Assembly: GCA_000466585.1 (NCBI GenBank)
Contig: KE993494.1
Span: forward strand, 1-64,000
Length of the DNA: 64,000 nt
Direction: 5' to 3'
From: Clostridiales bacterium oral taxon 876 str. F0540
GTDB lineage: Bacteria > Bacillota > Clostridia > Clostridiales > Clostridiaceae
Below the pieces are notes generated by a model that saw only the letters and a program-made list of their open reading frames with translations, was not told the DNA's origin and searched no databases. The position numbers and the translations under genes are program-made. Shown piece by piece: positions 24,564 to 33,499 of this stretch. Numbering within the stretch: position 1 is the first letter of the stretch; every line of letters begins with the position of its first letter.

Positions 24564-24616
24564 AAAAATAACTGTAACAGTATCAGTTAATAACTGATAC
24601 TGTTACAGTTATTTTT
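24564..24616. terminator. Long bidirectional terminator
   Basis: A perfect 26-bp inverted repeat (24564-24589 and 24591-24616), AAAAATAACTGTAACAG and its complement at the ends, with A/T tails. It lies 12 bp beyond the stop of the orphan secreted-protein gene and isolates the fab promoter. Confidence 0.85.
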
Positions 24617-24627
24617 ATATTTTACCC

Positions 24628-25125
24628 TTAATTATTCTTGCGCTTACCATTCACGTGAAATGATATCAAATCTCCTGTTTCTGAATCATAGATTAATGTT
24701 AGTTCTGCATTTTCATAAAATCCGCCTCGTGTATCGATTCCATCAGGATAAGATATTTTTACTACCCATACCATATGTCCATCTGAAATCTCATAGTCCT
24801 TAAATCCTGGTTCATTTAATTCTGAAACATACTTTCCCCATGATTTTAGATCAGCTGATTTAAAAATTGATTTTTTTGTTTTATCTTTTTCAGAATTAGC
24901 TTTATCTATTATTTTATTTCTTGATATAAAATTATTTATATTTTGTGCTGAATTATCTTTATATTTGGGTTCCGCAATATTTTTAGGTTTATTTATAGAA
25001 ATATTATTGAAAACCACTGATGGCGTTGTATTTATTCGAGAATCTGCTAATGCTGTTACTACTATTATGATAGATATCAAACCAATTAGTAGCATTTTTG
25101 CTAACTTATTATTCTTGAACTCCAT
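24628..25125 (-). CDS. Secreted or membrane-anchored protein of unknown function
   Basis: 165 residues from the ATG at 25125 (AGAAGG upstream). The N-terminus MEFKNNKLAKMLLIGLIS continues as one hydrophobic segment to about residue 27 and ends near ALA-DSR, a plausible signal-peptidase site. A lysine- and asparagine-rich linker (residues 30-95) leads to a C-terminal domain with MVWVVKISYPDG and LTLIYDSETGDLISFHVNG, which resembles a PepSY-like strand pattern. No enzyme motif. Monocistronic. Confidence 0.65.
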   Translation of the reverse strand: MEFKNNKLAKMLLIGLISIIIVVTALADSRINTTPSVVFNNISINKPKNIAEPKYKDNSAQNINNFISRNKIIDKANSEKDKTKKSIFKSADLKSWGKYVSELNEPGFKDYEISDGHMVWVVKISYPDGIDTRGGFYENAELTLIYDSETGDLISFHVNGKRKNN

Positions 25126-25173
25126 GTATATTAACCTTCTTTGCAAAAACATAAATATTTTAGTCTATATGTT

Positions 25174-26406
25174 CTAATTCTCAGCATTTTTGCTGTCCAT
25201 TATCTCCAAAATTCTCATAAGCACAGCTGAAATAATACCTAAGACTCCAATAAAAATCCATCCGCTTTCTATACTGTGGTTTGTGATAAAACCGCCCATT
25301 AGCATAGGTCCAAGAGTATAACCTGCGCCAAAAATCATTGGCAGTATAGAACTTATCCTTCCTCTATGAGAGGCCGGAGTGTGATTAGCTATAAAGGTAG
25401 ATGAATTTATTGATATCATTATCTCTCCAAGTGTCATAATTAAGATAGAAATAAAAAACAGAGGTATTATTTTTATAAAAGCAAACATTCCAAAAGCTAT
25501 ACCATAAAACAACCCTCCTAAGGCTATAACCTTTATGGGCTTTGTATAGTGAGTTATCTTTGATATAAGAGGAGTAAATAATATTACAACCAAACCATTA
25601 AAGCTTGCTAAAGCACCGTAGTAAGCAGCACCATTATCTTTAAATATTTCTCCAAGCTGAATAGGCAGTGTAAAGCCCCATTGTGAATATGCAAAATCAA
25701 TGCAAAACAGTATTAGAGAAAAATATATAAGAATTGGTCTTTGCAAAAGTACCTTAAAGGCAGAGCCTTCAACTTCCTTTTCAAGCTTCCTGTTTTCTTC
25801 AGTGCCTGAAACAGCTTTGTCGTGTATAGTTTCCCTAACGTATATTAATACAAGAATTAAAGAAATTATTGTAGTCAAACCATCCCCGATAAATACTAAA
25901 GGAAGATATTTTTTATATAAAAACCCTCCTATAATCGGTCCGATAGCAAAGCCTAAGTTCCACCCCATGTATACTAAGGAGTATGCTCCTTTTCTGTTTT
26001 CAGGAGTTGTTAAATCTGCAAGTAAGGCATCGTAAGCCGGCGAGGACAGCGCGTACAAAAGCGATGATAAAGCCAGCACGTAAGTCATTGTCATATTCGG
26101 CTTCATAAAGCCGCAGCTGATTACTGCTGCTGCTCCAAGTGCCTGCGAAATTATAATTATTCTCTTTCTTCCTATTGTGTCAACCAGTTTTCCCCCAATA
26201 ATCATGCTTGGCGCACCAAGAAGACTAAGTATAGTTATGTAGGTGCCTGCTTCGCCTTTTGAAAGTCCTATTTTTTCAGTTAATATAAGTGCCAGCAAAG
26301 GATAAACAAAAGCTCCTATGCTATTTATAACTCGAGATATAAAAATAACATATATTTCTTTAGGCATACCTTTATAAGGATCAAAAAGCCTCTTTATCTT
26401 CCCCAT
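25174..26406 (-). CDS. MFS transporter, multidrug-type
   Basis: 410 residues from the ATG at 26406, which has GGGGGAG upstream; the frame is open six codons earlier. About 12 membrane segments. Signature regions: GGKLVDTIGRKRIIIISQAL between helices 2 and 3, NRKGAYSLVYMGWNLGFAIG (motif C-like with GPIIGG after it), and SHRGRISSILPMIFGAGYTL in the C half. Likely proton-driven drug or metabolite efflux; the substrate is unknown. It stands alone upstream of the sugar operon. Confidence 0.85.
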   Translation of the reverse strand: MGKIKRLFDPYKGMPKEIYVIFISRVINSIGAFVYPLLALILTEKIGLSKGEAGTYITILSLLGAPSMIIGGKLVDTIGRKRIIIISQALGAAAVISCGFMKPNMTMTYVLALSSLLYALSSPAYDALLADLTTPENRKGAYSLVYMGWNLGFAIGPIIGGFLYKKYLPLVFIGDGLTTIISLILVLIYVRETIHDKAVSGTEENRKLEKEVEGSAFKVLLQRPILIYFSLILFCIDFAYSQWGFTLPIQLGEIFKDNGAAYYGALASFNGLVVILFTPLISKITHYTKPIKVIALGGLFYGIAFGMFAFIKIIPLFFISILIMTLGEIMISINSSTFIANHTPASHRGRISSILPMIFGAGYTLGPMLMGGFITNHSIESGWIFIGVLGIISAVLMRILEIMDSKNAEN

Positions 26407-26495
26407 AATTTCTCCCCCCATCAATCCATATATTGTTAGGATACTTTAATCTGAAACTAATAGCAACGATATTTTCTGAATAATATAAAAATAAA

Positions 26496-26562
26496 AGCAT
26501 GCTGTTTACGACAACTCTCTCTAAAAACTAATAGAGAGTGCTCATAAGCTAAACAGCATACT
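26496..26562 (-). terminator. Two-stem terminator after the sugar ABC operon
   Basis: Outer arms AGCATGCTGTTTA (26496-26508) and TAAACAGCATACT (26550-26562), with inner arms ACTCTCT and AGAGAGT. On the minus strand it lies 54 bp after the permease gene and is followed by a T-rich run. Confidence 0.7.
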
Positions 26563-26615
26563 TTATATTATTAAAGCTATATTATAGTTTTTTGTGTTTT
26601 TACTATATCCTGAAA

Positions 26616-27458
26616 TTAATCCTTAAGCCCCGAGGTTGCAATACCTTTTATAAAGTTTTTCTGGAATATTAAAAATAAAATGATTGTTGGTATTGTTAGT
26701 ATCATAACACCTGCTGTTACTTGATTCCAAAGGGAAAAATATTGTCCATAGAAAGAGTTTAAGCCAACAGGCAGAGTATAGTGTTCGGGTGTTGAAGCAA
26801 GGAGACTTGGCCATAAAAAACTATTCCAATTTCCTGCAAAGGTAAGTATAAATTGTGTTGATAAGGCAGGGCCAGCAAGAGGCATAGCAATTTTAAAGAA
26901 TATACGAAATCTTCCCATGCCGTCTATTAATGCAGCTTCTTCTAAAGACTTAGGTATACTTAAAAAGAACTGCCTCATTAAAAATATATTAAATAAACTA
27001 TATAAAAACGGTATAGTCAAACCCTTAAAGCTGTCTACCCAGCCAAACTTTGATAAAAGCATATAAGTTGGCACCATAACAACCTGGCCCGGAACCATCA
27101 TCATAGCCAATATTAATAAGAAGATTAGTTTTTTACCGGGAAAGTCAAGCCGTGCAAGAGCATAGCCAGCCATTGAATTTATAAGAATATTACAGCTTGT
27201 AACTATAGCAGCTACAATAATACTATTCAAAGTCCACCTTAAAAAAGGAAATTTAGTCCATATATAAGTATAGTTTGCAACAGTAAGCTTTGAAACGTCT
27301 ACTGTCATTTTAGCAGTTTCAGAGGCAGGCTTAAATGAGGTTATAAGTGTCCAGATAAACGGTCCAAGTGCTATGACAGCATATAATATAGCTAAAACAT
27401 ATAGTATTATTTTACCTATTGAAATAGGCTTTTTATTTTTTATTTTTACTGTTTCCAC
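26616..27458 (-). CDS. Sugar ABC transporter permease (MalG type)
   Basis: 280 residues starting at GTG 27458 (GGAGGGG upstream; the nearby ATG is out of frame). Six membrane segments. The cytoplasmic EAA loop is EEAALIDGMGRFRIFFKIAM followed by PLAGPA, and the N-terminal LITSFKPASE is typical of MalG/CUT1 permeases. It partners with the MalF-type gene upstream. No ATPase is encoded in the operon, so a shared MsmX-like ATPase is expected elsewhere. Confidence 0.9.
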   Translation of the reverse strand: METVKIKNKKPISIGKIILYVLAILYAVIALGPFIWTLITSFKPASETAKMTVDVSKLTVANYTYIWTKFPFLRWTLNSIIVAAIVTSCNILINSMAGYALARLDFPGKKLIFLLILAMMMVPGQVVMVPTYMLLSKFGWVDSFKGLTIPFLYSLFNIFLMRQFFLSIPKSLEEAALIDGMGRFRIFFKIAMPLAGPALSTQFILTFAGNWNSFLWPSLLASTPEHYTLPVGLNSFYGQYFSLWNQVTAGVMILTIPTIILFLIFQKNFIKGIATSGLKD

Positions 27459-27472
27459 ATTCCGCCCCTCCT

Positions 27473-28408
27473 TTACATAGACGTTTCTTCGCCAAATAAT
27501 TTTTTCTGAACTATTGTAAGCACAAATATTATTACAAATAAAATAAATGCTGTTGCGCAGGCCTGACCCATTTTAAATTCTCTAAAGCCTGTTCGTGTAA
27601 GATATAAAACTACTGTCATAGTTGAATCCAAAGGCCCTCCATTTCCCTGGGAAACCACATAGGCCTGGTCATAAACTTGAAAACATCCAATCATAGATAC
27701 AACCACATTTAAAAATATTGTCGGCTTAAGCATAGGTATGGTTATATATCTAAACCTCTGCCAATTGCTTGCACCATCTATTCCGGCAGCTTCATATAGT
27801 GAATCAGGAATATCTTGAAGACCCGCTAAAAATATTACCATATAAAGCCCCACAGAAGACCATATTGCCATTGACATGATTACAGGAAGAGCAGTCTTAG
27901 GTTCTGTTAAAAAGTTATGCGGCTGTATTCCAAATAAAGAGGTGAATTTATTAAATATACCATCCTGCTTGAATAAGAACATAAATATAACTGCTACAGC
28001 AACCGCTGAAGTTTGTGTTGGTATATAATAAACTGTTCTAAAAAATGATTTTCCTTTAATGCCACCGTTAACTACTAATGCTAAAAGCAAAGCTATTACA
28101 AGCTGAATTGGAGCTACAAATACAGAGTATCTTGTTGTATTCCATAAAGCTTTTCTAAAAGTAGGATTTTTTAACACATCTATATAATTTTGAAACCATA
28201 CCCATTTGGCTTGAAACATTGTATTAGAATCCAAAAATGAGTATTCTTTAAAGCTGAGCATAAAAGCCACAAGCAGAGGACCCACAAAAAATATTAAACA
28301 TAATATCATAAAAGGTGCTATGAAGAGCCAGCCATCTATCTTCTCTCTTCTTGCAAGGCTTTTCATACCGCTGCTCTTTCTTGGAGCAGATTTTTGTGCT
28401 TGTAACAT
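27473..28408 (-). CDS. Sugar ABC transporter permease (MalF type)
   Basis: 311 residues. After a positively charged N-terminus (PRKSSGMKSLARREKIDGW) there are six membrane helices, with the CUT1 start WLFIAPFMILCLIFFVGPLL and the EAA loop YEAAGIDGASNWQRFRYITI followed by PMLKPT. It is separated from the binding-protein gene by a small terminator-like hairpin and followed 14 bp later by the second permease. Confidence 0.9.
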   Translation of the reverse strand: MLQAQKSAPRKSSGMKSLARREKIDGWLFIAPFMILCLIFFVGPLLVAFMLSFKEYSFLDSNTMFQAKWVWFQNYIDVLKNPTFRKALWNTTRYSVFVAPIQLVIALLLALVVNGGIKGKSFFRTVYYIPTQTSAVAVAVIFMFLFKQDGIFNKFTSLFGIQPHNFLTEPKTALPVIMSMAIWSSVGLYMVIFLAGLQDIPDSLYEAAGIDGASNWQRFRYITIPMLKPTIFLNVVVSMIGCFQVYDQAYVVSQGNGGPLDSTMTVVLYLTRTGFREFKMGQACATAFILFVIIFVLTIVQKKLFGEETSM

Positions 28409-28448
28409 AGTACACCTCCATTTACTAAAATTAATATATTTTTAAAAA

Positions 28449-28475
28449 AGGGGGAACGAGTCCCCCTGTATTTTT
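28449..28475 (-). terminator. Intra-operon hairpin after the binding-protein gene
   Basis: AGGGGGAACGAGTCCCCCT (28449-28467), followed on the minus strand by TTTTTT. Such hairpins commonly stabilise the binding-protein mRNA or reduce read-through into the permease genes. Confidence 0.75.
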
Positions 28476-28481
28476 ATTGTA

Positions 28482-29708
28482 CTATTTAGCTGCAGCTTCT
28501 GCTTCCTTAAGTGCAGTTGCACTATCTGAAACCTGGCCAAATTGAATTTTTTCTCCTGCTTTTCCAAGAGCATCTAATATCTTACTTCCATTTAATCCAT
28601 AGTTAGCAACAGTAGCAGTTGGAGTTGCATCTATTAAAGCTTTTCTTTCAGGGAATTTAGCAGTATAAACATCAGCCATTGACTTCCTTGAAGGTATTGC
28701 AAGTCCGCTTTCTGCAACTATTTTAAGCCCATCCTTACCGGTTAAGAATTTTGAAACTTCCATAGCTTCCTTCTTATGCTTTGAATCCTTATTTAATACA
28801 TAAGCAACAGTGAACATCAAATTACCATCTTGCTTTCCTTTTGGAAGTGGAACCATTCCATATTTAACATCCGGAGCATTTTGAGCCATGTATGGAATTA
28901 CCCATCCACCAGCCATAATCATAGCTGTTTTCTTTTGAGCAAATGCTGCTCCTGCCCAATCTGTTCCCATGTCTTTAAAGGTTGCGCCTGTCTTATTCTT
29001 AGCAAAGGAATAATAGAAATCCAATGCCTGTGCAGCTTCCGGTGTATTAAAGGCTGGTTTGTCACCATCGTTAATTTTGCCTCCATTTTGGAGTATAAAT
29101 GCGCCAAATCTTTGTGGGTCATTTTCTAAGCAGAAGCCTTTAACATTTCCTGTAGTAGTCTTCTCAGCTGCTGTCTTTAGTTCATCCCAAGTTGTTGGAG
29201 GCTTAATACCTGCTTTATCAAACATATCTTTATTATAGTAAAGAACTAATGGATTATAATCCTTTGGTATTCCATAGGTCTTGCCATTCATTTGATATCC
29301 TTGTAAAAGATTTGGAAAAAAGTCTTTCATATCTTCTTTATCGATATAATCATCGATTGGATCAATAATTCCTTCCTTCATAAACTTAGAAGCAAGTGAT
29401 ACATCCAAATAATATATATCAGGAGCAGTTTTGGAGGCTATCTTGCTTTGAATCGCCTGAAGGTAATCACCTGTTATAACTTCTTTCTTAATTATTATGT
29501 TTGGATTCTTTGTTTGAAATGCTTGAATTTGATCATCAAGCATCTTGGTTTCTGCATCGTTTCCTCCCCAGCAGCCTAGCCTTACTACTACTTCTTTGCT
29601 GTCGTCTGCTGCTGAAGCCGGAGTATTGTTATTTTTAGTACATCCGGCAAATATGCTTGTTGTCATAATTGCACCTAATAAAAGAGTCGCTAATTTTCTT
29701 CTTTTCAT
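28482..29708 (-). CDS. Sugar ABC transporter substrate-binding lipoprotein
   Basis: 408 residues from the ATG at 29708 (GGGGGA upstream). The signal peptide ends in the lipobox SIFAGC with the lipidated C23. The mature part is a CUT1 (family 1) binding protein: VVVRLGCWGGNDAETKMLDD, PDIYYLDVSLASKFMKEG, YGIPKDYNPLVLYYNKDMFD and TAMIMAGGWVIPYMAQNAP. It probably binds a di- or oligosaccharide, since a GH65 phosphorylase is encoded upstream. Confidence 0.9.
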   Translation of the reverse strand: MKRRKLATLLLGAIMTTSIFAGCTKNNNTPASAADDSKEVVVRLGCWGGNDAETKMLDDQIQAFQTKNPNIIIKKEVITGDYLQAIQSKIASKTAPDIYYLDVSLASKFMKEGIIDPIDDYIDKEDMKDFFPNLLQGYQMNGKTYGIPKDYNPLVLYYNKDMFDKAGIKPPTTWDELKTAAEKTTTGNVKGFCLENDPQRFGAFILQNGGKINDGDKPAFNTPEAAQALDFYYSFAKNKTGATFKDMGTDWAGAAFAQKKTAMIMAGGWVIPYMAQNAPDVKYGMVPLPKGKQDGNLMFTVAYVLNKDSKHKKEAMEVSKFLTGKDGLKIVAESGLAIPSRKSMADVYTAKFPERKALIDATPTATVANYGLNGSKILDALGKAGEKIQFGQVSDSATALKEAEAAAK

Positions 29709-29762
29709 TTTTATTCCCCCCATGTATAATAATAATTGGATATTTATCTAAACCTACTGGAT

Positions 29763-29843
29763 ATAAACCTGTTCATATTCAATTTTTATAGGAATCAGCT
29801 GCAAACTCTTCTTATAAATTAATTGATTTATGAACCTGTTTAT
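29763..29843 (-). promoter_or_regulatory. Paired LacI-type operators
   Basis: ATAAACCTGTTCAT (29763-29776) and ATGAACCTGTTTAT (29830-29843) are 14-bp palindromes of the form ATRAAC-CT-GTTYAT, with centres 67 bp apart, in the gap between the LacI-family gene and the binding-protein gene. Two sites at this spacing would allow looping. Confidence 0.75.
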
Positions 29844-29857
29844 TACCAGTAGATTTT

Positions 29858-30880
29858 TTATATTAGTTCTTTCGCGGATTCGCGAACTATAAGCTCAGGC
29901 ATTACCACTACTCTGTCAAAGCTTTGACCATTTACAAGACTTATAAGTACATTAGCTGCACTTTCTCCAATCTTTTCTCTGTCCTGCCTGATTGTTGTAA
30001 GCTTTGGATTCATATATTGAGCTATTGTTATATCATCAAAGCCTACAATTGAAATATCGTCTGGAACCTTTATTCCAAAGTTGTCAAAAGCCTCAACAGC
30101 TCCAACTGCCATTAAATCACTTGCACAAAATACAGCTGTAAATTCTTTTCCTCCATTTATAAGCTTTTCGGCAGCATCACTTCCGCCTTTGCTTGTAAAA
30201 TCGGCATAAACAATTAATTCTTCATCAATTGGAATATTGTATCTATTAAAAGCCAGATAATAACCATCCAACCTCTCAAAGCTTACATAAGCATCCTTAT
30301 GTCCATTAATAAAAGCTATTTTCTTATGTCCTAACTTGATAAGATGTTCTACGGCCATAAAAGCACCTTTAGTATTATCAACTCCTACACAGCTTGTTTT
30401 AGGGTTTTTTACACTAACATCAAACAAAACGCAAGGACATTCAATACTGCTAAGTTCTCTATAATAATCGTCACTGAGCTTTATTCCCATAATGAAAGCT
30501 CCATCCAAGTTTTTTTCGCTGAACAACTTGCTTAGATTTTTATCTTTCTGCATATCTGTAGTTGTTGAAAGAATTATGGTTTCATACCCCTGCTTTGAAG
30601 CAGCATTTTTGAAAGCCATTAAAGTCTCGAAAACTATAGGGTTTAAGATAGCTCCTGTATCATAATCCTCTATAAGCATTCCAAGTCTTAAGCTTTTTCC
30701 TAAGTCTTGACCTCTGTTTATAGTATTTGGCTTATAACCAAGCTCCTCTGCAATATCCATAATATTTTTTCTTGTCTTTTCACTTATGTCACTATAGTTA
30801 TTGAAAGCTCTCGAAACTGTGCCTATAGATACACCTGCTCTTTTAGCTACATCTCTTATTGTTGCCGATTTATGTTCCAT
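29858..30880 (-). CDS. LacI-family transcriptional regulator
   Basis: 340 residues from the ATG at 30880 (GGAGG upstream). Helix-turn-helix TIRDVAKRAGVSIGTVSRAF plus the hinge helix; effector domain of the periplasmic-binding type with GAFIMGIKLSD, IAFINGHKDAYVSFERLDGY and PDDISIVGFDDITIAQYMNP. It probably represses the sugar operon through the paired palindromes downstream of it; the inducer is likely the imported oligosaccharide or a derivative. Located between the GH65 gene and the binding-protein gene. Confidence 0.9.
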   Translation of the reverse strand: MEHKSATIRDVAKRAGVSIGTVSRAFNNYSDISEKTRKNIMDIAEELGYKPNTINRGQDLGKSLRLGMLIEDYDTGAILNPIVFETLMAFKNAASKQGYETIILSTTTDMQKDKNLSKLFSEKNLDGAFIMGIKLSDDYYRELSSIECPCVLFDVSVKNPKTSCVGVDNTKGAFMAVEHLIKLGHKKIAFINGHKDAYVSFERLDGYYLAFNRYNIPIDEELIVYADFTSKGGSDAAEKLINGGKEFTAVFCASDLMAVGAVEAFDNFGIKVPDDISIVGFDDITIAQYMNPKLTTIRQDREKIGESAANVLISLVNGQSFDRVVVMPELIVRESAKELI

Positions 30881-30962
30881 ACAATTACCTCCAAAATAAT
30901 ACACTTATATAAATTGCTTACTATCAATTATATCTATAAGCACAATTACTATAAATAGCTGT

Positions 30963-33245
30963 TTATCTTTCTATTACAACACTCTTGTCTTTTTCAACCA
31001 GATAGCTTCTGTCATAAACCTTAATTTGAACATCTTTATTTGAAGTAAACTCCACTTCACTTTCCCTTATGCTGACCTTCAATATAGCTCCTCGCCAATT
31101 AATCTTAAAGAAAAGCTCTTCCCATTCTTTTGGCAGCCATGGCTTAAAGTTAAGCATTTCATCCTTTCCTACACTTAAACCTCCAAACCCGAATACAGCA
31201 CTTTGCCATGCTCCTCCGGTATTTGCAGAGTGCAGTCCAAATTCTGCATTTCCCTGGTTATCCTCAAGATCAGTCATTATCGCCTTAATAAAATACTTAT
31301 AAGCGTTTTGAGTATCTCCCACTGATAGACCCATTATAGAATACATTGATGGACTTAAGGAGGACTTATGCATTGTTCTTTCCTCATAAAACTTATAATT
31401 TTCTTTTCTTGTTTCCTCATCAAACTCTTCACCGAGCATAAGCATTAGCATTACTACATCAGGTTGTTTTATAAGCTGAGTTTCATTAAGACGATCAAGC
31501 TTTACTCCCTTTGGCCAAATTGGCATTCCATTATCATCATGCTCTGTAATGGCAAAGTATTTCAAATCAAAATATCCTTCAAACTGTTCTATGATTCTGC
31601 CATCTTTACTTCTTGGAATATATATTTTCTTCTGTATCTCATCCCAAGCTTTAAAGTCAGTTTCATCCAGCTTAAGCTTACAGCACAGCTTGTCAAAAGC
31701 CTCTGCATTCTCTTTCTTAATCCATTCAATAAGCTCAAGTGACTTCTTAATACTCCATTTTGCAAGATAATTTGTGTAAACATTATTATTTACATGTTCA
31801 TGAAATTCATCTGGACCTATAACCCTGCTAATTTCATATCTATCTTCTTTGCTATTGTACTCAACTCTGCTTCTCCAGAACTTAGCAGTATCAAAGAATA
31901 TTTCAAGTCCATAATTTATCAGAAAATCTTTATCTTCAGTAGTTCTGTAATATTCCCAAATTCCAAAGGTTATATCTGAATTTATATGATATTCCTCATC
32001 TCCGGTCCAAATTCGAACAGGATTCCCAACATAGTCCATTCCCCATTTAGGTGTGACCTCTGTACCTTCATCAGCGGATTCCCATGGGAACTGAGCTCCT
32101 ACAAAGCCATTATCTCTAGCATTTTTTCTTGCACCCTCTAGTGTATTATATCTATACATTAATAGAGCCTTTGCAACTTCAGGCCTTGTATATATGAAAA
32201 ACGGAAGCATAAAGGTTTCAGTATCCCAAAATACATGTCCTTTATAGCCCTCTCCATGCAGACCTTTTGCAGCTATGCTTACTCTTTCATCTCCCTCATA
32301 AGCTGATGCCGCTAAATGAAACAGATTGAATCGTAATCCACGTTGAGCAATATCATCACCTTTAATTTGTATATCCATGTCTTCCCATATGCTTAACCAG
32401 CTTTTAAGGTGGGCTGCTTTTTCTTTCTCATATCCTGTATTTATAAAAGAGTCAAGTTCTTCTTTTGCCAAGTTGCAAATACAATCCTTACTGTCTCTGG
32501 ATGTATAGCTTACTCCATACTTATATATTGTATATTCCTTTTTTTCTTCAACAAATATTTGATAAAGTTCTCTGACTTTTTCACCAAACTGATTATATTT
32601 TCTTTCTTTTAATATATTACCGGTTTCATCAAACCCTATAGTTGAACTAACCTCTACAACATCAAAACCTTTATCCATTGTTGAAACTTTTAGCCCGATT
32701 CCGGGATTTAAATCAAATGCATCTTCAACCTTAAAATGCTTAGTTTTGTTTGCCGGATCTAACGTGCTATTCGTAACAGTTCCATCTATAATACTTTCAA
32801 TAAAAATTTTGCCTTTAAAGTTTTCAGGAACCATAGTATATTTAACAGCCCATCTATGAACATTGCTTATGCTTAAAAATCTCTCAGATTTGACTTTAAT
32901 TATTCTTCCCTTTTTTGTTTTTACTTTGAAGGAAGAATATAGTATACCCTCTTTCATATTAAGCTTACTTTCAAAGACTAAAATTTCACATCTATCTAAA
33001 TCTACAAGTTCTTCTTCAGCATAAATATTAAAAGCTAACGGATCTTGGCAATTAACTATTTCTGTTACTTGAGCAGTATTTTTATCAAAAATCCCGGCAA
33101 TCAAGTTTCCTCTATCTCCAATTTGAGAAAACTCCATAGCCCCTCTTAAGCCTTTATAACCATTTGCAAGAGTAAATAATGTTTCATATTTTCTATTTTC
33201 ATTAGAATCATAGCTACCTCTAACCACTTCCCATAACGTTGACAA
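30963..33245 (-). CDS. GH65 glycoside phosphorylase (maltose/trehalose/kojibiose type)
   Basis: About 760 residues if translation starts at TTG 33245, which has GGGGGG 8 nt upstream; the frame is open 32 codons further but without a start signal. Family landmarks: TLFTLANGYKGLRGAMEFSQ near the N-terminus, GLHGEGYKGHVFWDTETFML in the catalytic (alpha/alpha)6 barrel, the general acid Glu in VIGPDEFHEH, and TEHDDNGMPIWPKGVKLDRL with KQPDVV following (phosphate region). It phosphorolyses an alpha-glucobiose to beta-glucose 1-phosphate and glucose. Which disaccharide is used cannot be told. No beta-phosphoglucomutase is encoded nearby. Confidence 0.88.
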   Translation of the reverse strand: MSTLWEVVRGSYDSNENRKYETLFTLANGYKGLRGAMEFSQIGDRGNLIAGIFDKNTAQVTEIVNCQDPLAFNIYAEEELVDLDRCEILVFESKLNMKEGILYSSFKVKTKKGRIIKVKSERFLSISNVHRWAVKYTMVPENFKGKIFIESIIDGTVTNSTLDPANKTKHFKVEDAFDLNPGIGLKVSTMDKGFDVVEVSSTIGFDETGNILKERKYNQFGEKVRELYQIFVEEKKEYTIYKYGVSYTSRDSKDCICNLAKEELDSFINTGYEKEKAAHLKSWLSIWEDMDIQIKGDDIAQRGLRFNLFHLAASAYEGDERVSIAAKGLHGEGYKGHVFWDTETFMLPFFIYTRPEVAKALLMYRYNTLEGARKNARDNGFVGAQFPWESADEGTEVTPKWGMDYVGNPVRIWTGDEEYHINSDITFGIWEYYRTTEDKDFLINYGLEIFFDTAKFWRSRVEYNSKEDRYEISRVIGPDEFHEHVNNNVYTNYLAKWSIKKSLELIEWIKKENAEAFDKLCCKLKLDETDFKAWDEIQKKIYIPRSKDGRIIEQFEGYFDLKYFAITEHDDNGMPIWPKGVKLDRLNETQLIKQPDVVMLMLMLGEEFDEETRKENYKFYEERTMHKSSLSPSMYSIMGLSVGDTQNAYKYFIKAIMTDLEDNQGNAEFGLHSANTGGAWQSAVFGFGGLSVGKDEMLNFKPWLPKEWEELFFKINWRGAILKVSIRESEVEFTSNKDVQIKVYDRSYLVEKDKSVVIER

Positions 33246-33461
33246 ACCAGTTACCCCCCATCTGCAGAACACAAACTTCACAAAAACTTTTGTAATGTTT
33301 TTCGTAATTTTATTATAACTAAAATATGTAAACAATTTCAATTCTCATATTAATCCGTTTACTAAGAATTTTCTTTATATTTATAATAATATCCTTGTTT
33401 TCCTTTTAATTTCTTCCATTTTTGTTTTGCGAAAACTTTTGTTATATTTTTGTTCAATAAT

Positions 33462-33496
33462 AAAAAACTTCTATGAAATTTCATAGAAGTTTTTTA
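33462..33496. terminator. Terminator after cinA
   Basis: AAAAAACTTCTATGAA and its complement TTCATAGAAGTTTTTT form a perfect stem, ending 4 bp before the cinA stop; symmetrical A/T tails. Confidence 0.85.
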
Positions 33497-33499
33497 TTT

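Noticed and set aside
33225..33245. ATAACGTT near 33232 as another cassette site
   Set aside because: No palindrome or partner core surrounds it, and it lies within the start region of the GH65 gene.
33280..33293. ACAAAAACTTTTGT palindrome as an operator for GH65
   Set aside because: A/T-rich short palindromes are expected by chance here. A similar motif at 33430 has a different spacing, so I could not define a consistent operator.
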